The position numbers were made by a program, and so were the translations under genes. Of a stretch of 64,000 nucleotides of DNA, positions 26,583 through 35,571 are shown in pieces. How positions within the stretch are numbered: the first letter of the stretch is position 1; every line of letters starts with the position of its first letter. Location of the stretch: the NCBI RefSeq assembly GCF_030818415.1, contig NZ_JAUTAE010000001.1:3002001-3066000 (forward strand). Reading direction: 5' to 3'. The notes under the pieces are model-generated. The model saw only the letters and a program-made list of their open reading frames with translations. It was not told where the DNA came from and ran no database searches. This DNA comes from Sphingomonas sp. SORGH_AS_0950. Its GTDB lineage: Bacteria; Pseudomonadota; Alphaproteobacteria; Sphingomonadales; Sphingomonadaceae.

Positions 26583-26682
26583 TGAGCCGGCCGATCGACA
26601 TTCAGCGATGCCTTTCCTTCCCTCGCCCCTCGCAGAGGGGAGAGGGTTGCGCAGACTTGGTTTTTGCGAGAGCAAAGGCTTA
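26583..26682. repeat. Half of a composite REP block (family B), cut by an IS630 insertion
   Basis: Matches the first ~100 bp of the family B block at 44338 (ATTCAGCGATGCCTTTCC..., GCAAAGGCTTA), then stops at a TA and is replaced by IS630 sequence. The missing half is not found at the other end of the IS island. Confidence 0.8.
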
Positions 26683-26772
26683 GAGCGTTTTCCGGCCGAC
26701 CTGAGTCGACGGGGGATTCCCATGGCCGAGCTGATCTGATTCACGGTGCTGGCTGGATGGAGGCCGGCATTG

Positions 26773-27614
26773 ATGGGCAAGCCGTTGTCGATGGATCTAC
26801 GATCGCGAGCGCTGGCCGCGGTTGACGAGGGGATGAGTTGCCGGGCTGCGGCGGTGCGGTTCGGTGTGGCGGCCGCGACGGTGATCCGGTGGCACGACCA
26901 GCGCCGCAGCACGGGCACCTATGCCGCCAAGCCGCAGGGCGGGGACACGCGGTCGCGGCGGATCGAAGCGCATGCGCCCACGATCCTGGCGCTGCACGAA
27001 GCGCGTCGCGACATCACGCTGGACGAGCTGCGTCGCGAGCTGGGTCAGGCGGGCGTGACGGTGGCGATCTCGACGCTGCACCGCTTCTTTGCCCGTCACG
27101 GGATCACGCGCAAAAAAAGACCGGGCATGCGATCGAGCAGGATCGCGCCGACGTCCTGAGTGCGCGTGAGGACTGGTTTGATGGCCAGCTCGACCTCGAC
27201 CCTGCGCGGCTCGTCTTCATCGACGAGACCTGGACGGCGACCAATATGACCCGCAGCCACGGCCGCTGCCGGCGGGGCGAGCGGCTGCGGATGGGTTACC
27301 CACATGGTCATCGCAAGACGACCACGCTGGTCGCTGGCCTGCGCATGACCGGCATGATCGCGCCGATGGTGCTCGACGGCCCGATCAACGGCGACTGGTT
27401 CGAGGCCTACGTCCGACAGGTTCTCGTGCCCGACCTCGGACGCGGCGACGTGGTCATCATGGACAACCTGTCCAGCCACAAGCGTGCCGGCGTCCGTGAA
27501 GCCATCGAAGCCGCAGGCGCCCGCCTCATGTTTCTCCCGCCCTACAGTCCCGACTTCAGCCCGATCGAGAAGGCCTTCGCCCGCCTCAAGGCTATGCTGC
27601 GCAGGGCCGGCTGA
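26773..27614 (+). pseudogene. IS630 family transposase, copy 1, 3'-truncated
   Basis: The first frame gives the HTH part ([34 protein letters not shown]). The second frame gives the DDE part ([59 protein letters not shown]). The frames join at seven A (27112-27118), consistent with the programmed -1 frameshift of this group. The protein stops at LKAMLRRAG because IS3 copy 1 begins there, so roughly the last 40 residues are missing. The left end abuts a TA in a REP repeat, as expected for IS630 targets. Confidence 0.85.
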
Positions 27615-27629
27615 GTAGCCCCTAGTTTT

Positions 27630-28600
27630 CTAGACGCCTTCCGCGTTCAAAACCTGCTGCCGTTCGAACGCGACGGGCGACAGCATCCCGTTCCTGACCT
27701 GCTTGCGTACAGGGTTGTAGAACATCTCGACGTAATCGAACACGTCCTGCCGGGCTTCCTCACGGGTTTTATAGGTGCAGCGCCGGATGCGCTCACGCTT
27801 GAGCGAGGAGAAGAAGCTCTCGGCGACGGCATTGTCATGGCAGTTGCCGCGTCGGCTCATCGAGTGCTCAAGATTGTGAGCCCGGATGAAGCCAGCCCAC
27901 TCCATGCTGGTGAACTGCGAGCCCTGGTCGGAGTAGATCAGTACCCGTTGCTTCGGCTTGCGCCGCCATACCGCCATGTGCAGCGCCTGCAGCACCACAT
28001 CGGTGGTCTGTCGGCTCTGCATCGACCACCCTCCGCAGCCCTTCCAACGATGCTCCGCATCGCCGGAACCTTTGGCTGCTCCGCCCACCACGCGGCGGGA
28101 GTACAGGTCGGTCACGACCGCCAGATAGGCGAAGCCTTCCAGGGTGCGAATGTAGGTGATGTCCGTCACCCAGGCCCGGTCCGGCGCAGCGACGTCGAAC
28201 TGGCGGTCCAGCGTGTTGTCGACCGCCAGGGACGGTTTGCCGCCATGGCTGCCGGGCCGGCGCTTATAGCCGATCTGCGCCTTGATGTCCGCCAATCCGG
28301 TCAACCTGGCAACCCGGTTCGGGCAGCAGGTTTCGCCGTGATCCAGCAGGTCGTCGTGCAGCTTGCGGTAGCCATAGACCTTGCCACTGTCGTGCCAGGC
28401 CCGCCGCAGCAGCTCCGTTTGCCGCGCATCTTCCCGAGCTCACCGGCTCAGCGGGCTCTTCTGCCAAGCATAGAAACCGCTGGGCTGCACGGCGAGGCAG
28501 CGGCACATTGCCCGCACGCCAAAGTGATCACGATGCTCGGCAATGAACGCGTATCTCACTTTGCATCCCGAGCGAAATACGCGGTGGCTTTTTTTAGGAT
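27630..28600 (-). pseudogene. IS3 family transposase TnpB (OrfB) with nonsense codon and 18-codon palindromic insert
   Basis: Reading on from the frameshift, the frame gives VRYAFIAEHRDHFGVRAMCR and AWQKSPLSR. An in-frame TGA (28442-28440) interrupts it, then the same frame continues with AREDARQTELLRRAWHDSGKVYGYRKLHDD. The integrase core follows: AWVTDITYIRTLEGFAYLAV (first Asp), YSDQGSQFTSMEW (second Asp), NAVAESFFSSLKRE (Glu). Between RRVVG and WSMQSRQTTD, where relatives run directly RRVVGW, there are 18 extra residues, GAAKGSGDAEHRWKGCGG. The TGA makes the gene inactive. Confidence 0.85.
28029..28082. repeat. Palindromic element inserted in IS3 tnpB
   Basis: Exactly 54 bp (18 codons) interrupt the conserved RRVVG/WSM junction. 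They form a long palindrome: outer arms GCAGCC/GGCTGC (28035-28040, 28074-28079), then TTCC/GGAA, and the core CGATGC-TCC-GCATCG (28048-28062). The core AACGATGC-N3-GCATCG matches the hairpin at 13727-13745. Confidence 0.8.
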
Positions 28601-28828
28601 GTCGCGCTCCTCGGTTACCCGAGCCAACTCGCGCTTCAGCTGGCGGATCTCGGCGTCCTTGCCGGCATCGCCGGATACGGCCTTCGCCAGCTGCCGCTTC
28701 CACGCATACAGCGAGTGCGCACTGACCCCGAGCCGCTGTGAGACCTCCGCTACCGGATACCCGCGCTCGGTGATCTGGGCCACCGCGTCACGCTTGAAGG
28801 CCTCGCTGAAATTCGGCTTCCCCATCAT
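28556..28828 (-). CDS. IS3 family transposase TnpA (OrfA)
   Basis: A 90-residue HTH protein (FKRDAVAQITERGYPVAEVSQRLGVSAHSLYAWKRQ) followed by a leucine-zipper-like segment ending ERDILKKATAYFARDAK. An A7 run within the KK codons is the likely site of the -1 frameshift that makes the OrfAB transposase. Appears intact. Confidence 0.85.
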   Translation of the reverse strand: MMGKPNFSEAFKRDAVAQITERGYPVAEVSQRLGVSAHSLYAWKRQLAKAVSGDAGKDAEIRQLKRELARVTEERDILKKATAYFARDAK

Positions 28829-28906
28829 CGCCTCCTGTCCTCAAAATTAGGATCGAAGGCGTCCAGAAATCTAGGGGCTACTCAGATCACACCCTAGAAC
28901 ATTTTG

Positions 28907-29855
28907 TCATCGTAGCGGCTCATAGCCAGCATGCCGCAAATATTTTGCGCATTTGGCTGGCGGGAAGTCGTCGATGAGGCGCCCGATGCGGTTCCAAAGA
29001 CCTTCGCGGGTTCGCTCGCCGGTGCGGCGGAGCAGGCCTTTGAGCTTGGCGAAGACCTGTTCGATAGGGTTCAGGTCTGGGCTATAGAGCCTGGCCCCGG
29101 CGGAGGCCGGGGGCGGCAGGAACATTAGCTTTGCGCCGACGGCCTCGACCAGGGCGGCCGCCTCGCTGCCCTTTGTGGCTGGAAAGATTGTCGAGAATGA
29201 CCACGTCGCCGGGTGCCAGCTCGGGCAGGAGGTACTGGCGGATACACTGGGTGAAGATAGTGCGGTTCATCGGCTGGTCGATGACGAAGGGCGCCACGAT
29301 GCCGTCGCGCGTCAGCCCGGCAAGGAAGGTCGTCACCTTCCAGTGTCCGGCAGGCGCATAGCCGCGCGCCCGCTGGCCGCGCGGCGCTCGTCCGTAGCGA
29401 CGCACCATGTTGGTGGTGACCCCGGTCTCACTCAGGAAGACCAGGCGGCGGGCGGCCAGCAGCGGTTGCAGGAGGCACCAGGCTTCACGGCGCTCGACCA
29501 CGTCAGGCCGCAGCTGCTCGGCGGCGTGAACGCTTTTTTTGAAGCTGATGCCGCAGGGTGTGAAGAACCGGCTCAGCATGCCGGCGTCCGCCGTCACGCC
29601 ATGCTCGGCCAGTAGCCGCGCACCGACCTGCGCCAGCGTCAGGTCGTTCTCCACCGCGATCAGAGCCAGCAGCCACCCCTCGTGCGCCGGAAGCCGCGAC
29701 CATCGATCACCGCCTTGCCGCCGCGGCGTCCGGCGACCCGCACTTGCCGCCGCCAGCCAGCGCACCGCTGTCGCTTCCCCGATCCGATAGCGGAGAGCCG
29801 CCGCTCGTCGCGACAAACCCTCTTCCAGCACCGATGCAATCAGGCGATCCCGCAA
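28907..29855 (-). pseudogene. IS630 family transposase, copy 2, frameshifted
   Basis: The N-terminal part reads LRDRLIASVLEEGLSRRAAALRYRIGEATAVRWL. Next come RRLVFLSETGVTTNMVRRYGR, with Ser in place of the usual Asp (FIDET), and VVILDNLSSHKGQ. The frame is then lost near 29160 and regained as [47 protein letters not shown] to the end at 28907. The catalytic Asp change and the frameshift indicate an inactive gene. The [13 protein letters not shown] junction carries about eight extra residues encoded by a GC hairpin (29095-29112). Confidence 0.8.
29095..29112. repeat. GC hairpin inside IS630 copy 2 transposase
   Basis: CCCCGGC-GGAG-GCCGGGG. IS630 copy 1 lacks it and reads FLPPYSPDF directly. 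It closely matches the hairpin CCCCGGCGAAGGCCGGGG seen in the intergenic repeat at 50004-50330. Confidence 0.65.
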
Positions 29856-29985
29856 ATCCTGCGAATAGGCTCTTGAGTGTGATCCATCTAAGCTGAAGCG
29901 TAACCGCTATTGCGGAGATAGTTGGCGCACTCGTGAGGTGGAAAGGCGTCGAGGAGTGATCTGGCCCCCGTTTCACCGGACGGAT

Positions 29986-30819
29986 TCAGGCGGTTGCAGA
30001 AACCAGTGCGCGATGTTCGCGCGGTGAACGCATTTTGAGCCCTGAATGGGGGTGGTTGTCGTTGTAGTCCTCGATCCATCCGGCAAGCGATGTCAACGCG
30101 GTGGGAGCATCAGGCAGCGGCGAGACGCGGACGTAATCGCGCTTGAGGGTATGAACGAAGGCCTCCGAGATGCCGTTGGACTGCGGGCTGCGAACGGGCG
30201 TGAAGCAGGGTTTGAGGCCCAGCTGCCGGGCAAAGGTGCGTGTTTCGCGGGCAGTATAGGCCGAGCCGTTATCGGACAGCATCTCGACCGGCACGGGCGC
30301 GCGCATACCGCCGAAGCGGGTTTCCACGGCTTCCAGCATGATGTCGCGCACGTCCGAGCCGCTGATGCCCGCATTGGCGATCGCGCGCCAGGCGATGATC
30401 TCGCGGTCATGGGCGTCGATGATGAAGGCGCCGCGCACGACCTCGCCGTTCCAGCAGGTGAACTCGAAGCCGTCCGAGCACCAGCGCAGGTTCGAGCGGA
30501 TCGCCACCACGACGCCGTCATGGCCATAGTCGGCCCGCTCGGTGTAGCGCCGCGCCAGCAGCAGGCGGTCCGCGGCCATGATGCGATAGACGCGCTTGTG
30601 ATTGACCGGCGCCAGTCCTTCGGCGCGTTGCTGTCGATTGAGGACTGCCGCGATGCGGCGGTAGCCGTAGGTGGGCCGCTGCGCGGCGATCTGGCGTATG
30701 CGGGGCAGCAGGTCCGCGTCGTCGGCCTTGGCGTACGGCCCGCGCGTCCGGGTGCGGCCGGTCAGGCGGTCGTACACCGTCGAGCGCCCGACCCCGAGCG
30801 TCTTGGCGACCAGGCTCAC
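29986..30819 (-). CDS. IS3 family transposase TnpB (OrfB), copy 2
   Basis: A 277-residue integrase-type catalytic part. The HTH_21-like region (RIRQIAAQRPTYGYRRIAAVLNR) is followed by an rve core: FEFTCWNGEVVRGAFIIDAHDREII, MLSDNGSAYTARETRTFA (Asp) and SPQSNGISEAFVHTLKRDYV (Glu). It overlaps the end of OrfA by 4 bp on paper. An A7 run near the end of OrfA likely produces an OrfAB fusion by -1 frameshifting. No palindromic insert is present, unlike the neighbours. Confidence 0.88.
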   Translation of the reverse strand: MSLVAKTLGVGRSTVYDRLTGRTRTRGPYAKADDADLLPRIRQIAAQRPTYGYRRIAAVLNRQQRAEGLAPVNHKRVYRIMAADRLLLARRYTERADYGHDGVVVAIRSNLRWCSDGFEFTCWNGEVVRGAFIIDAHDREIIAWRAIANAGISGSDVRDIMLEAVETRFGGMRAPVPVEMLSDNGSAYTARETRTFARQLGLKPCFTPVRSPQSNGISEAFVHTLKRDYVRVSPLPDAPTALTSLAGWIEDYNDNHPHSGLKMRSPREHRALVSATA

Positions 30820-31220
30820 CGGATAGTCTCCGGCAACGGCGAGTGCATGAGCAAGCTCGCTTTTTTTGGGCGTGAGCGCTCCAGCGCCTCCTTCAGGATC
30901 TCGACCTCCAGCGTCTTGCGGCCGAGCTGGCGCTCCAGTTCGCGGATGCGGGTCTCCATCTCGCGGACCTGGCGATTGCTGGTCACGTCGTCGTCGCCGG
31001 CGACCGCGACGCTCCCGCCCTCCAGCATCAGCCGCCGCCAGCGGTACAGCAGGTTCGGCGCCACGCCGTTGCGGCGTGCCACCACCGATATGCTCTCGCG
31101 ACCATCGAGCGTCTCCTCGACGATCCTCAGCTTCTCAGGCGTGCTCCAGTGACGGCGACGACCGCCGTCGGTGATGATTTCGGACACGGACATAAGCCTA
31201 TGCTTAGGGGATAGCCCCAA
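30816..31220 (-). CDS. IS3 family transposase TnpA (OrfA), copy 2
   Basis: A 134-residue DNA-binding protein. The HTH segment is KLRIVEETLDGRESISVVARRNGVAPNLLYRWRR. A coiled-coil segment follows (RQVREMETRIRELERQLGRKTLEVEILKEAL) and mediates multimer formation in this family. The run AAAAAAAG in RPKKAS is the expected slippery site. The start may be the second Met (MSVSEIITDGG). Confidence 0.88.
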   Translation of the reverse strand: MGLSPKHRLMSVSEIITDGGRRRHWSTPEKLRIVEETLDGRESISVVARRNGVAPNLLYRWRRLMLEGGSVAVAGDDDVTSNRQVREMETRIRELERQLGRKTLEVEILKEALERSRPKKASLLMHSPLPETIR

Positions 31221-31755
31221 GCCTCCTTCTTAGGCTTGAATCCGTCCGGTCGAAATGGGGGCCAGCTCAAGGAGTGAACCGATCTGCTTCCATGTCGCCT
31301 CGACCGATCGGGTGTTGGCCTTGCGGAGCAGTGTCTTGAGCTTGGCGAAGACCTGCTCGATGGGGTTGAGGTCGGGTGAGTAGAGCCTGTCCGGCGGAGG
31401 CCGGGGGCGGCAGGAAGAGGAGCTTGGCGCCGACGGAGCGGATTAGCTGTCGCACGGCCTTGCCCTTGTGGCTGCCGAGGTTGTCCATGACGACGATGTC
31501 GCCGGGCGAGAGGGTGGGCAGCAGGAACTGCTCGACATAGGCTGTAAAACTCTCGCCATCGATGGGGCCATCGAGCACGAGCGGCGCGTCGATGCGATCA
31601 TGCCGGAGCACGGCCAGGAAGGTGAGCGTGCGCCAATGGCCGTGCGGCACTTTGTCGACGAGCGGCCGGCCACGAGCACACCAGCCACGCAGGCGCGTCA
31701 TGTTGGTCTTGGCCCGGGACTGTCAGGAATTTTGTGCGGGAGGCCATAGGATGGA

Positions 31756-33013
31756 ATGGGAAGGACCATCGATATGGCAATCGACAAGGACGTACTGGAC
31801 CAGCTTCTGGCAGGCCGTGATCCGCAGGAACTGTTCGCCAAGGACGGTCTGCTCGACGAACTGAAGAAGGCATTGTCGGAGCGGATGCTGTCGGCAGAGC
31901 TCGACGACCATCTGGAGAACGAAAGCGCCGCAGGCACCGTCAACCGGCGCAACGGCTCGTCGCGCAAGACGATGCTGACGGGCACATCGAAGGTGACGCT
32001 GGACGTGCCGCGCGACCGGGCGGGAACGTTCGACCCCAAGCTCATCGCCAAATACCAGCGCCGTTTCCCCGATTTCGACGACAAGATCATCTCAATGTAC
32101 GCGCGCGGCATGACGGTGCGCGAGATTCGCGGGCACCTTGAGGAGTTGTACGGGATCGACGTCTCGCCGGACCTGATCTCGAGCGTCACCGATGCGGTGC
32201 TGGAGGCGGTCGCCGAATGGCAGGGTCGGCCGCTCGACACCTGCTACCCGCTCGTCTTCTTTGACGCGATCCGGGTGAAGATCCGCGACGAGGGCTTTGT
32301 CCGGAACAAGGCGGTCTACATCGCGCTGGGCATTCAGCCAGACGGTACGAAGGAGGTGCTCGGCATCTGGATCGAGCAGACCGAGGGGGCCAAATTCTGG
32401 CTGCGGGTCATGAACGAGCTCAAGAACCGCGGCGTCGCCGATATCCTGATCGCTGTCGTCGATGGCCTGAAGGGGTTCCCGGAGGCGATCAACGCGCTCG
32501 CCTATGATCGATCCCCCGGATCGATCATCGAACGGCTCGCTCCCCGAGGCCATTGTCCAGACCTGCATCGTCCATCTGATCCGCAACTCGATGAGCTTTG
32601 CATCCTGGAAGGAGCGCAAGTTCATCGCCCAGGCGCTGCGCGGCGTCTACCGGGCCGAGACGCCCGAGGCCGGCATGGCGGCGCTGGAGGCGTTCGAGGA
32701 TGGACCCTGGGGCCAGAAGCACCCGGCCATCGCCATGAGCTGGAGGCGCCACTGGGACCAGGTCATCCCGTTCTTCGCCTTTCCCGAGGGCGTCCGCCGG
32801 ATCATCTATACCACGAACGCTATCGAGGCCCTGAACTCGAAGATCCGCCGCGCCGTCCGTACCCGCGGCCATTTCCCCGGTGACGATGCCGCGATGAAGC
32901 TGCTATATCTCGTGCTCAATCACGCGGCGGACGAATGGAAACGACCACCGCGCGAATGGGGGGAGGCCAAAAGCCAGTTCGCCGTTATCTTCGGCCAGCG
33001 CTTCGTTATCTGA
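31756..33013 (+). pseudogene. IS256 family (Mutator-type) transposase disrupted by a palindromic insert
   Basis: The first frame encodes MAIDKDVLDQLLAGRDPQELF through KLIAKYQRRFPDFDDKIISMYARGMTVREI, the first catalytic Asp in PLVFFDAIRVKIRDEG, and VVDGLKGFPEAINAL (second Asp). About 40 bp then shift the frame. The second frame resumes with LPEAIVQTCIVHLIRNSMSFASWKERK and RRIIYTTNAIEALNSKIRRAVRTRGHFPGDDAAMKLL, with the Glu of NAIE. Relatives read FPEAI...YPEAIVQTC without a gap. All catalytic residues remain, so removing the insert would restore a full-length enzyme. Confidence 0.88.
32501..32542. repeat. Palindromic element inserted in IS256 transposase
   Basis: A perfect 11-bp stem, ATGATCGATCC (32504-32514) and GGATCGATCAT (32518-32528), with loop CCC. 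GCTCGC occurs on both sides of the extra segment, like a short target duplication. The net extra length of about 40 bp causes the frameshift. Confidence 0.8.
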
Positions 33014-33690
33014 TGACAACCGGCCTCCCGCACAAAATTCCTGACAGTCCCCTTGGCCCAGGTTTCGTCGATGAAGACGAGCCGACGCGGATCGATCCGG
33101 CCCTGATACTTGCGCCATTGCGTGCGGCGCCTGGCAATCGCTGGCCGATCCTGCTCGCGGGCGATCAGCGTCTTTTTTGAACGTGATCCCGGCCTCGCGC
33201 ACGATCCGCCACACCGAACCGTAGCTCGTCACCACGCCTCGTTCACCCAGTTCCGCCACCAGGCCGCGCAACGTCACGTCTGGCTTGCTCGCCAGCCGCT
33301 CCAGCAGCCACGCCCGCTCGGCGGCCAGCGAACGGGCTGTCTGCGCCCCAGCGGTCGCGCCGTCGCGCTGCCCGTCGTCCGACATCGCTGCGACCACTTC
33401 ACCGTACTCGCCACGCTGACGCCGAACAGTTCAGCCGTCGCCCGACACGACCGACCACCCAGAACCGATGCCGCTACCCGCTCACGCAGATCATCCGAAT
33501 AAGCTCAACCCACACCTGCCGACCTCCGCACGGCAGACAGTTTGAATCAGATTTCAGGCGCAAGGGGAATCCCCAACCGATTCAACTCAGACGAGTCCGA
33601 CTCTAGTCATCCCAGCCAGCCTCCATCCGGCCAGCAACTTGAATCAGAACTTGCTTAGCTTCTGAATCCCTTCGATCGCAAACCGCTCTA

Positions 33691-34532
33691 GGTCCTGTCT
33701 GCATTTGAGGATTCCCATTGTCGGTGAGTTCTGATTCAAGGCTGGCGAAGGAACCAGATCATGAGCAGACGCACGCTGACGGACGAGCAATGGGAGCGGA
33801 TTGCGGAACATCTTCCTGGGCGGGATGGACTGCGTGGGCGTAGCGGGGTCGATAATAGGCTGTTCGTGGATGCGATTTTGTGGATGGCGGGCAATGCAGC
33901 ACGCTGGCGTGATCTGCCGGAGGCGTTCGGCAAATGGAGTGGGGTCCATGCGCGGTTCCGCCGTTGGTCGCACGCTGACGTTTGGGAAAAGCTGTTCCAT
34001 GCGATGGCCGACACACCGGACTTCGAATACGTCCTGATCGACAGCACGATCTCGAAGGTCCATGCCGATGCAAGCGGCGCAAAAGGGGGGCTGAAGCTGC
34101 CGCGATTGGCCGTTCGCGTGGCGGACTGACGACCAAGCTACACGCGGCCGTCGACGCCATCGGACTGCCGATCCGTATTCACCCGACGCCGGGGCAACGT
34201 GGCGACGCTCCCCAGGCGCTGGATTTGCTGAAAGGCCTGCGTAGCGTCGGTCATGTCATCGCCGATGCTGCCTACGATGCCGATCCGCTGCGCATCTTCA
34301 TTGCCGATGATCTCGGCGCAACGGCGCAGATCAAGGCTAATCCCAGCCGGACCCGAAAGCCGGCAATCGACTGGCGGCTCTACAAAGAGCGCCACCAGAT
34401 CGAGTGCTTCTTCAACAAACTCAAACGCTTCCGTCGTATCGCGCTGCGCTGCGAGAAGACGATCTCCGCCTTCATGGGATTCGTCCATCTCGCATGCGCC
34501 ATGATCTGGATACGCTAAATGCAGACAGAACC
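33691..34532 (+). mobile_element. IS5 family element, copy 1 (IS427-like)
   Basis: Ends GGTCCTGTCTGCATTT and AAATGCAGACAGAACC are inverted repeats flanked by TA within CTAG. The right-hand target CTAG was later hit by IS481. The ~190 bp between IS630 copy 3 and this element (33501-33690) hold no gene that I can see. Confidence 0.88.
33761..34518 (+). CDS. IS5 family transposase (two frames, probable programmed frameshift)
   Basis: Frame 1: MSRRTLTDEQWERIAEHLPGRDG... RWRDLPEAFGKWSGVHARFRRW... YVLIDSTISKVHADASGAKGG (first Asp). Frame 2 continues AIGRSRGGLTTKLHAAVDAIGLPIRI, VIADAAYDADPLR (second Asp) and ERHQIECFFNKLKRFRRIALRCEKT (Glu). The switch lies at the run GCAAAAGGGGGG, which is the usual shift site of the IS427 subgroup, so the gene may be functional. 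Confidence 0.85.
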
Positions 34533-34536
34533 TAGG

Positions 34537-35571
34537 TGTTTGATCCCGCAGTGTGGTGGTACGTTTGACCATCATGCATGGCGGGAGGAGCAATGGCGCA
34601 GGTTCTACACGGGAGCGCCCGCACGACGGAGGCAGTCCGTCGAGCGATACAGCGGAGTGAAGAGAGCGTAAGGGCGCTGGCGCGACGACACGGGATTAGC
34701 CCGACCACCGTGCAGAAGTGGCGCAAGAGAGCGAGCGTCAGCGATGCCCCGATGGGGCCGAAGGCCATTCATTCCACCGTCCTCACGATCGAGGAGGAAG
34801 CGATGATCGTGGCGTTCCGGCGCCACACACTGCTGCCGTTAGCCTGCCCCCGCGTAGGCGGGGGACTGTCTCTACGGCCTCAGCCGACGATCCCGCACCT
34901 GACCCGCTCCGCTCTACACCATTGCCTGCAGCGGCCTGGGATCAGCCGGTTGCCCGAGGTGGATGGCGATCAACCAGCCAGGCAGAAGTTCAAGGCCTAC
35001 CCGATCGGCTACTTCCACATCGACATCGCAGAGGTCCGCACCGGGGAAGGCAAGCTCTACCTGTTCGTCGCCATCGACCGGACTTCGAAGCTCGCTTTTG
35101 CCAGGCTCAAGGACAAGGCCAACGTTGCCGGGGCCGTCGCCTTCCTCGACGAGCTGGTCGAGGCGATGCCCTATGACATCCACACCGTGCTGACCGACAA
35201 CGGCATCCAGTTCGCAGACCTGCCGAAGAACCGTGACGGACCCACGGCACGCCTGCGCGGCCATCCCTTCGATCGCGCCTGCTGGCGGCATGAGATCGAG
35301 CATCGGCTCACCAAGCCAAACCATCCCTGGACCAACGGCCAGGTCGAACGGATGAACCGCACCATCAAGGACGCAACGGTCAAACGCTATCACTACGACA
35401 GCCATGACCAGCTTCGACAGCACCTCCAGCTGTTCATCGACGCCTACAACCATGCCCGCCGGTTAAAGACGCTCCGCGGCCTCACACCCTACGAATATGT
35501 CGCACGCATCTGGACAGAAAACCCGAGCCGATTCAAAATCGATCCGTACCGCCACTCCCCGGGACTAAACA
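34537..35571 (+). mobile_element. IS481 family element at a CCTAGG target
   Basis: Ends TGTTTGATCCCGCAGTGTGG and (reverse complement of the right end) TGTTTAGTCCCGGGGAGTGG. CCTAGG is repeated at 34531-34536 and 35572-35577, fitting the NCTAGN target known for IS481. The left target copy overlaps the right tip of IS5 copy 1, so IS481 arrived after IS5. Confidence 0.92.

Larger units (their letters stand above)
27612..28884 (-). mobile_element. IS3 family element, copy 1
   Basis: About 1273 bp. Its ends are inverted repeats: TGAGTAGCCCCTAG on the left and CTAGGGGCTACTCA on the right, with further matching bases inward. It has the TG...CA ends of IS3. Flanks show no target duplication: the left side is IS630 copy 1 and the right side is the outer end of IS630 copy 2, which suggests deletion or recombination after insertion. 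Confidence 0.9.
28885..29884 (-). mobile_element. IS630 family element, copy 2
   Basis: About 1 kb, with ends GATCACACCC (28885) and GAGTGTGATC (29884) as short imperfect inverted repeats. It directly abuts IS3 copy 1 on the left and IS630 copy 3 on the right. Confidence 0.7.
29957..31269 (-). mobile_element. IS3 family element, copy 2, with 5-bp target duplication
   Basis: Left end TGATCTGGCCCCCGTTTC and right end GAAATGGGGGCCAGCTCA form imperfect inverted repeats. AGGAG is duplicated at 29952-29956 and 31270-31274. It is inserted in the 3' part of IS630 copy 3. Both reading frames look intact, so this is the youngest-looking and possibly active element of the island. Confidence 0.92.
31716..33051 (+). 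mobile_element. IS256 family element with 8-bp target duplication
   Basis: Inverted repeats start GGGACTGTCAGGAATTTTGT and end ACAAAATTCCTGACAGTCCC. CTTGGCCC is duplicated at 31708-31715 and 33052-33059, matching the 8-9 bp typical of IS256. Removing it rejoins IS630 copy 3. Confidence 0.95.
29885..33500 (-). pseudogene. IS630 family transposase, copy 3, split by two other IS
   Basis: Three pieces on the minus strand. 33060-33500 gives the N-terminal HTH part (SDDLRERVAASVLGGRSCRATAELFGVS; LVAELGERGVVTSYGSVWRIVREAGITFKK), itself with a 1-nt frame change. 31275-31707 gives the catalytic part ([57 protein letters not shown]). 29888-29956 gives the C-terminus (DAFPPHECANYLRNSGYASA). IS256 sits between the first two pieces and IS3 copy 2 between the last two. 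A hairpin, CCGGC-GGAG-GCCGG at 31391-31404, occurs at the same place as in copy 2. Confidence 0.85.

Noticed and set aside
34848..34864. Sequencing artefact explaining the IS481 hairpin
   Set aside because: Not excluded, but similar palindromes in three other transposase families make a common biological cause more likely.
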